Shown here one piece after another: positions 5,580-5,623 of a stretch of DNA of 5,623 bases (position 1 is its first letter; every line of letters begins with the position of its first letter). Source of the DNA: Bacteroidales bacterium UBA4347. GTDB lineage: Bacteria > Bacteroidota > Bacteroidia > Bacteroidales > P3. The DNA lies in contig DGTB01000060.1 of NCBI GenBank assembly GCA_002394185.1, positions 1 through 5,623 of the forward strand. The letters are read 5' to 3'. A model generated the notes under the pieces. The model had not been told where the DNA came from and did not search any database. It was given only the letters and a program-made list of their open reading frames with translations. The translations under genes and the position numbers were made by a program.

Positions 5580-5623
5580 GGGGACTGACGCGGCCTTGCT
5601 GGGGCAGGAGCCGATAACCCATA
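5569..5623. other. Nested inverted repeats at the right edge
   Basis: TATGGGTTAT (5569-5578) is the exact reverse complement of ATAACCCATA (5614-5623), and the match may continue past the window. Between them, 5591-5599 can pair with 5604-5613 (one bulged base at 5609, one G-U pair) around a TGGG loop. The result is a long composite hairpin upstream of atpC. It could be a transcript-end or attenuation structure between atpC and its upstream gene, or a product of repeat arrays in opposite orientation. Confidence 0.55.

Overview
The window suggests a fairly GC-rich member of the Bacteroidota, probably Bacteroidales. The pointers are a textbook Bacteroidota sigma promoter (TTTG, 20-bp gap, TAnnTTTG) in front of the first gene, start codons without clear Shine-Dalgarno sequences, a very short F1 epsilon subunit, and an EnvC-type protein with the degenerate LytM domain common in this phylum. 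This is inferred from motifs read by eye; no database was searched.

Layout: positions 1-183 are a leader with a 22-bp tandem duplication and the promoter. Three genes then run on the + strand. They are a pyrophosphate-type phosphofructokinase (184-1413), a secreted coiled-coil/LytM protein of the EnvC family (1502-2722), and an LpxH-like UDP-2,3-diacylglucosamine diphosphatase (2767-3522). A terminator-like hairpin lies between the first two. The + strand block ends at a strong hairpin near 3535-3556.

A repeat-rich convergent spacer follows (3523-3745). Beyond it two genes read on the - strand: atpC (5311-5547), then a family 5 solute-binding lipoprotein (3746-5314) whose ATG overlaps the atpC stop in an ATGA. 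The right end (5548-5623) holds a 7-bp tandem array and an inverted repeat. The gene upstream of atpC, presumably atpD, is outside the window.

Functionally the genes are housekeeping: glycolysis, cell-wall remodelling at division, lipid A synthesis, ATP synthase and solute uptake. I see no defence, mobile or otherwise new multi-gene system. The unusual material is non-coding. Every spacer carries its own short-period repeat (22, 9, 7, about 36-44 and 7 bp). The 9-bp repeat in the envC leader is mirrored as its reverse complement inside the signal-peptide codons, which permits alternative RNA folds.
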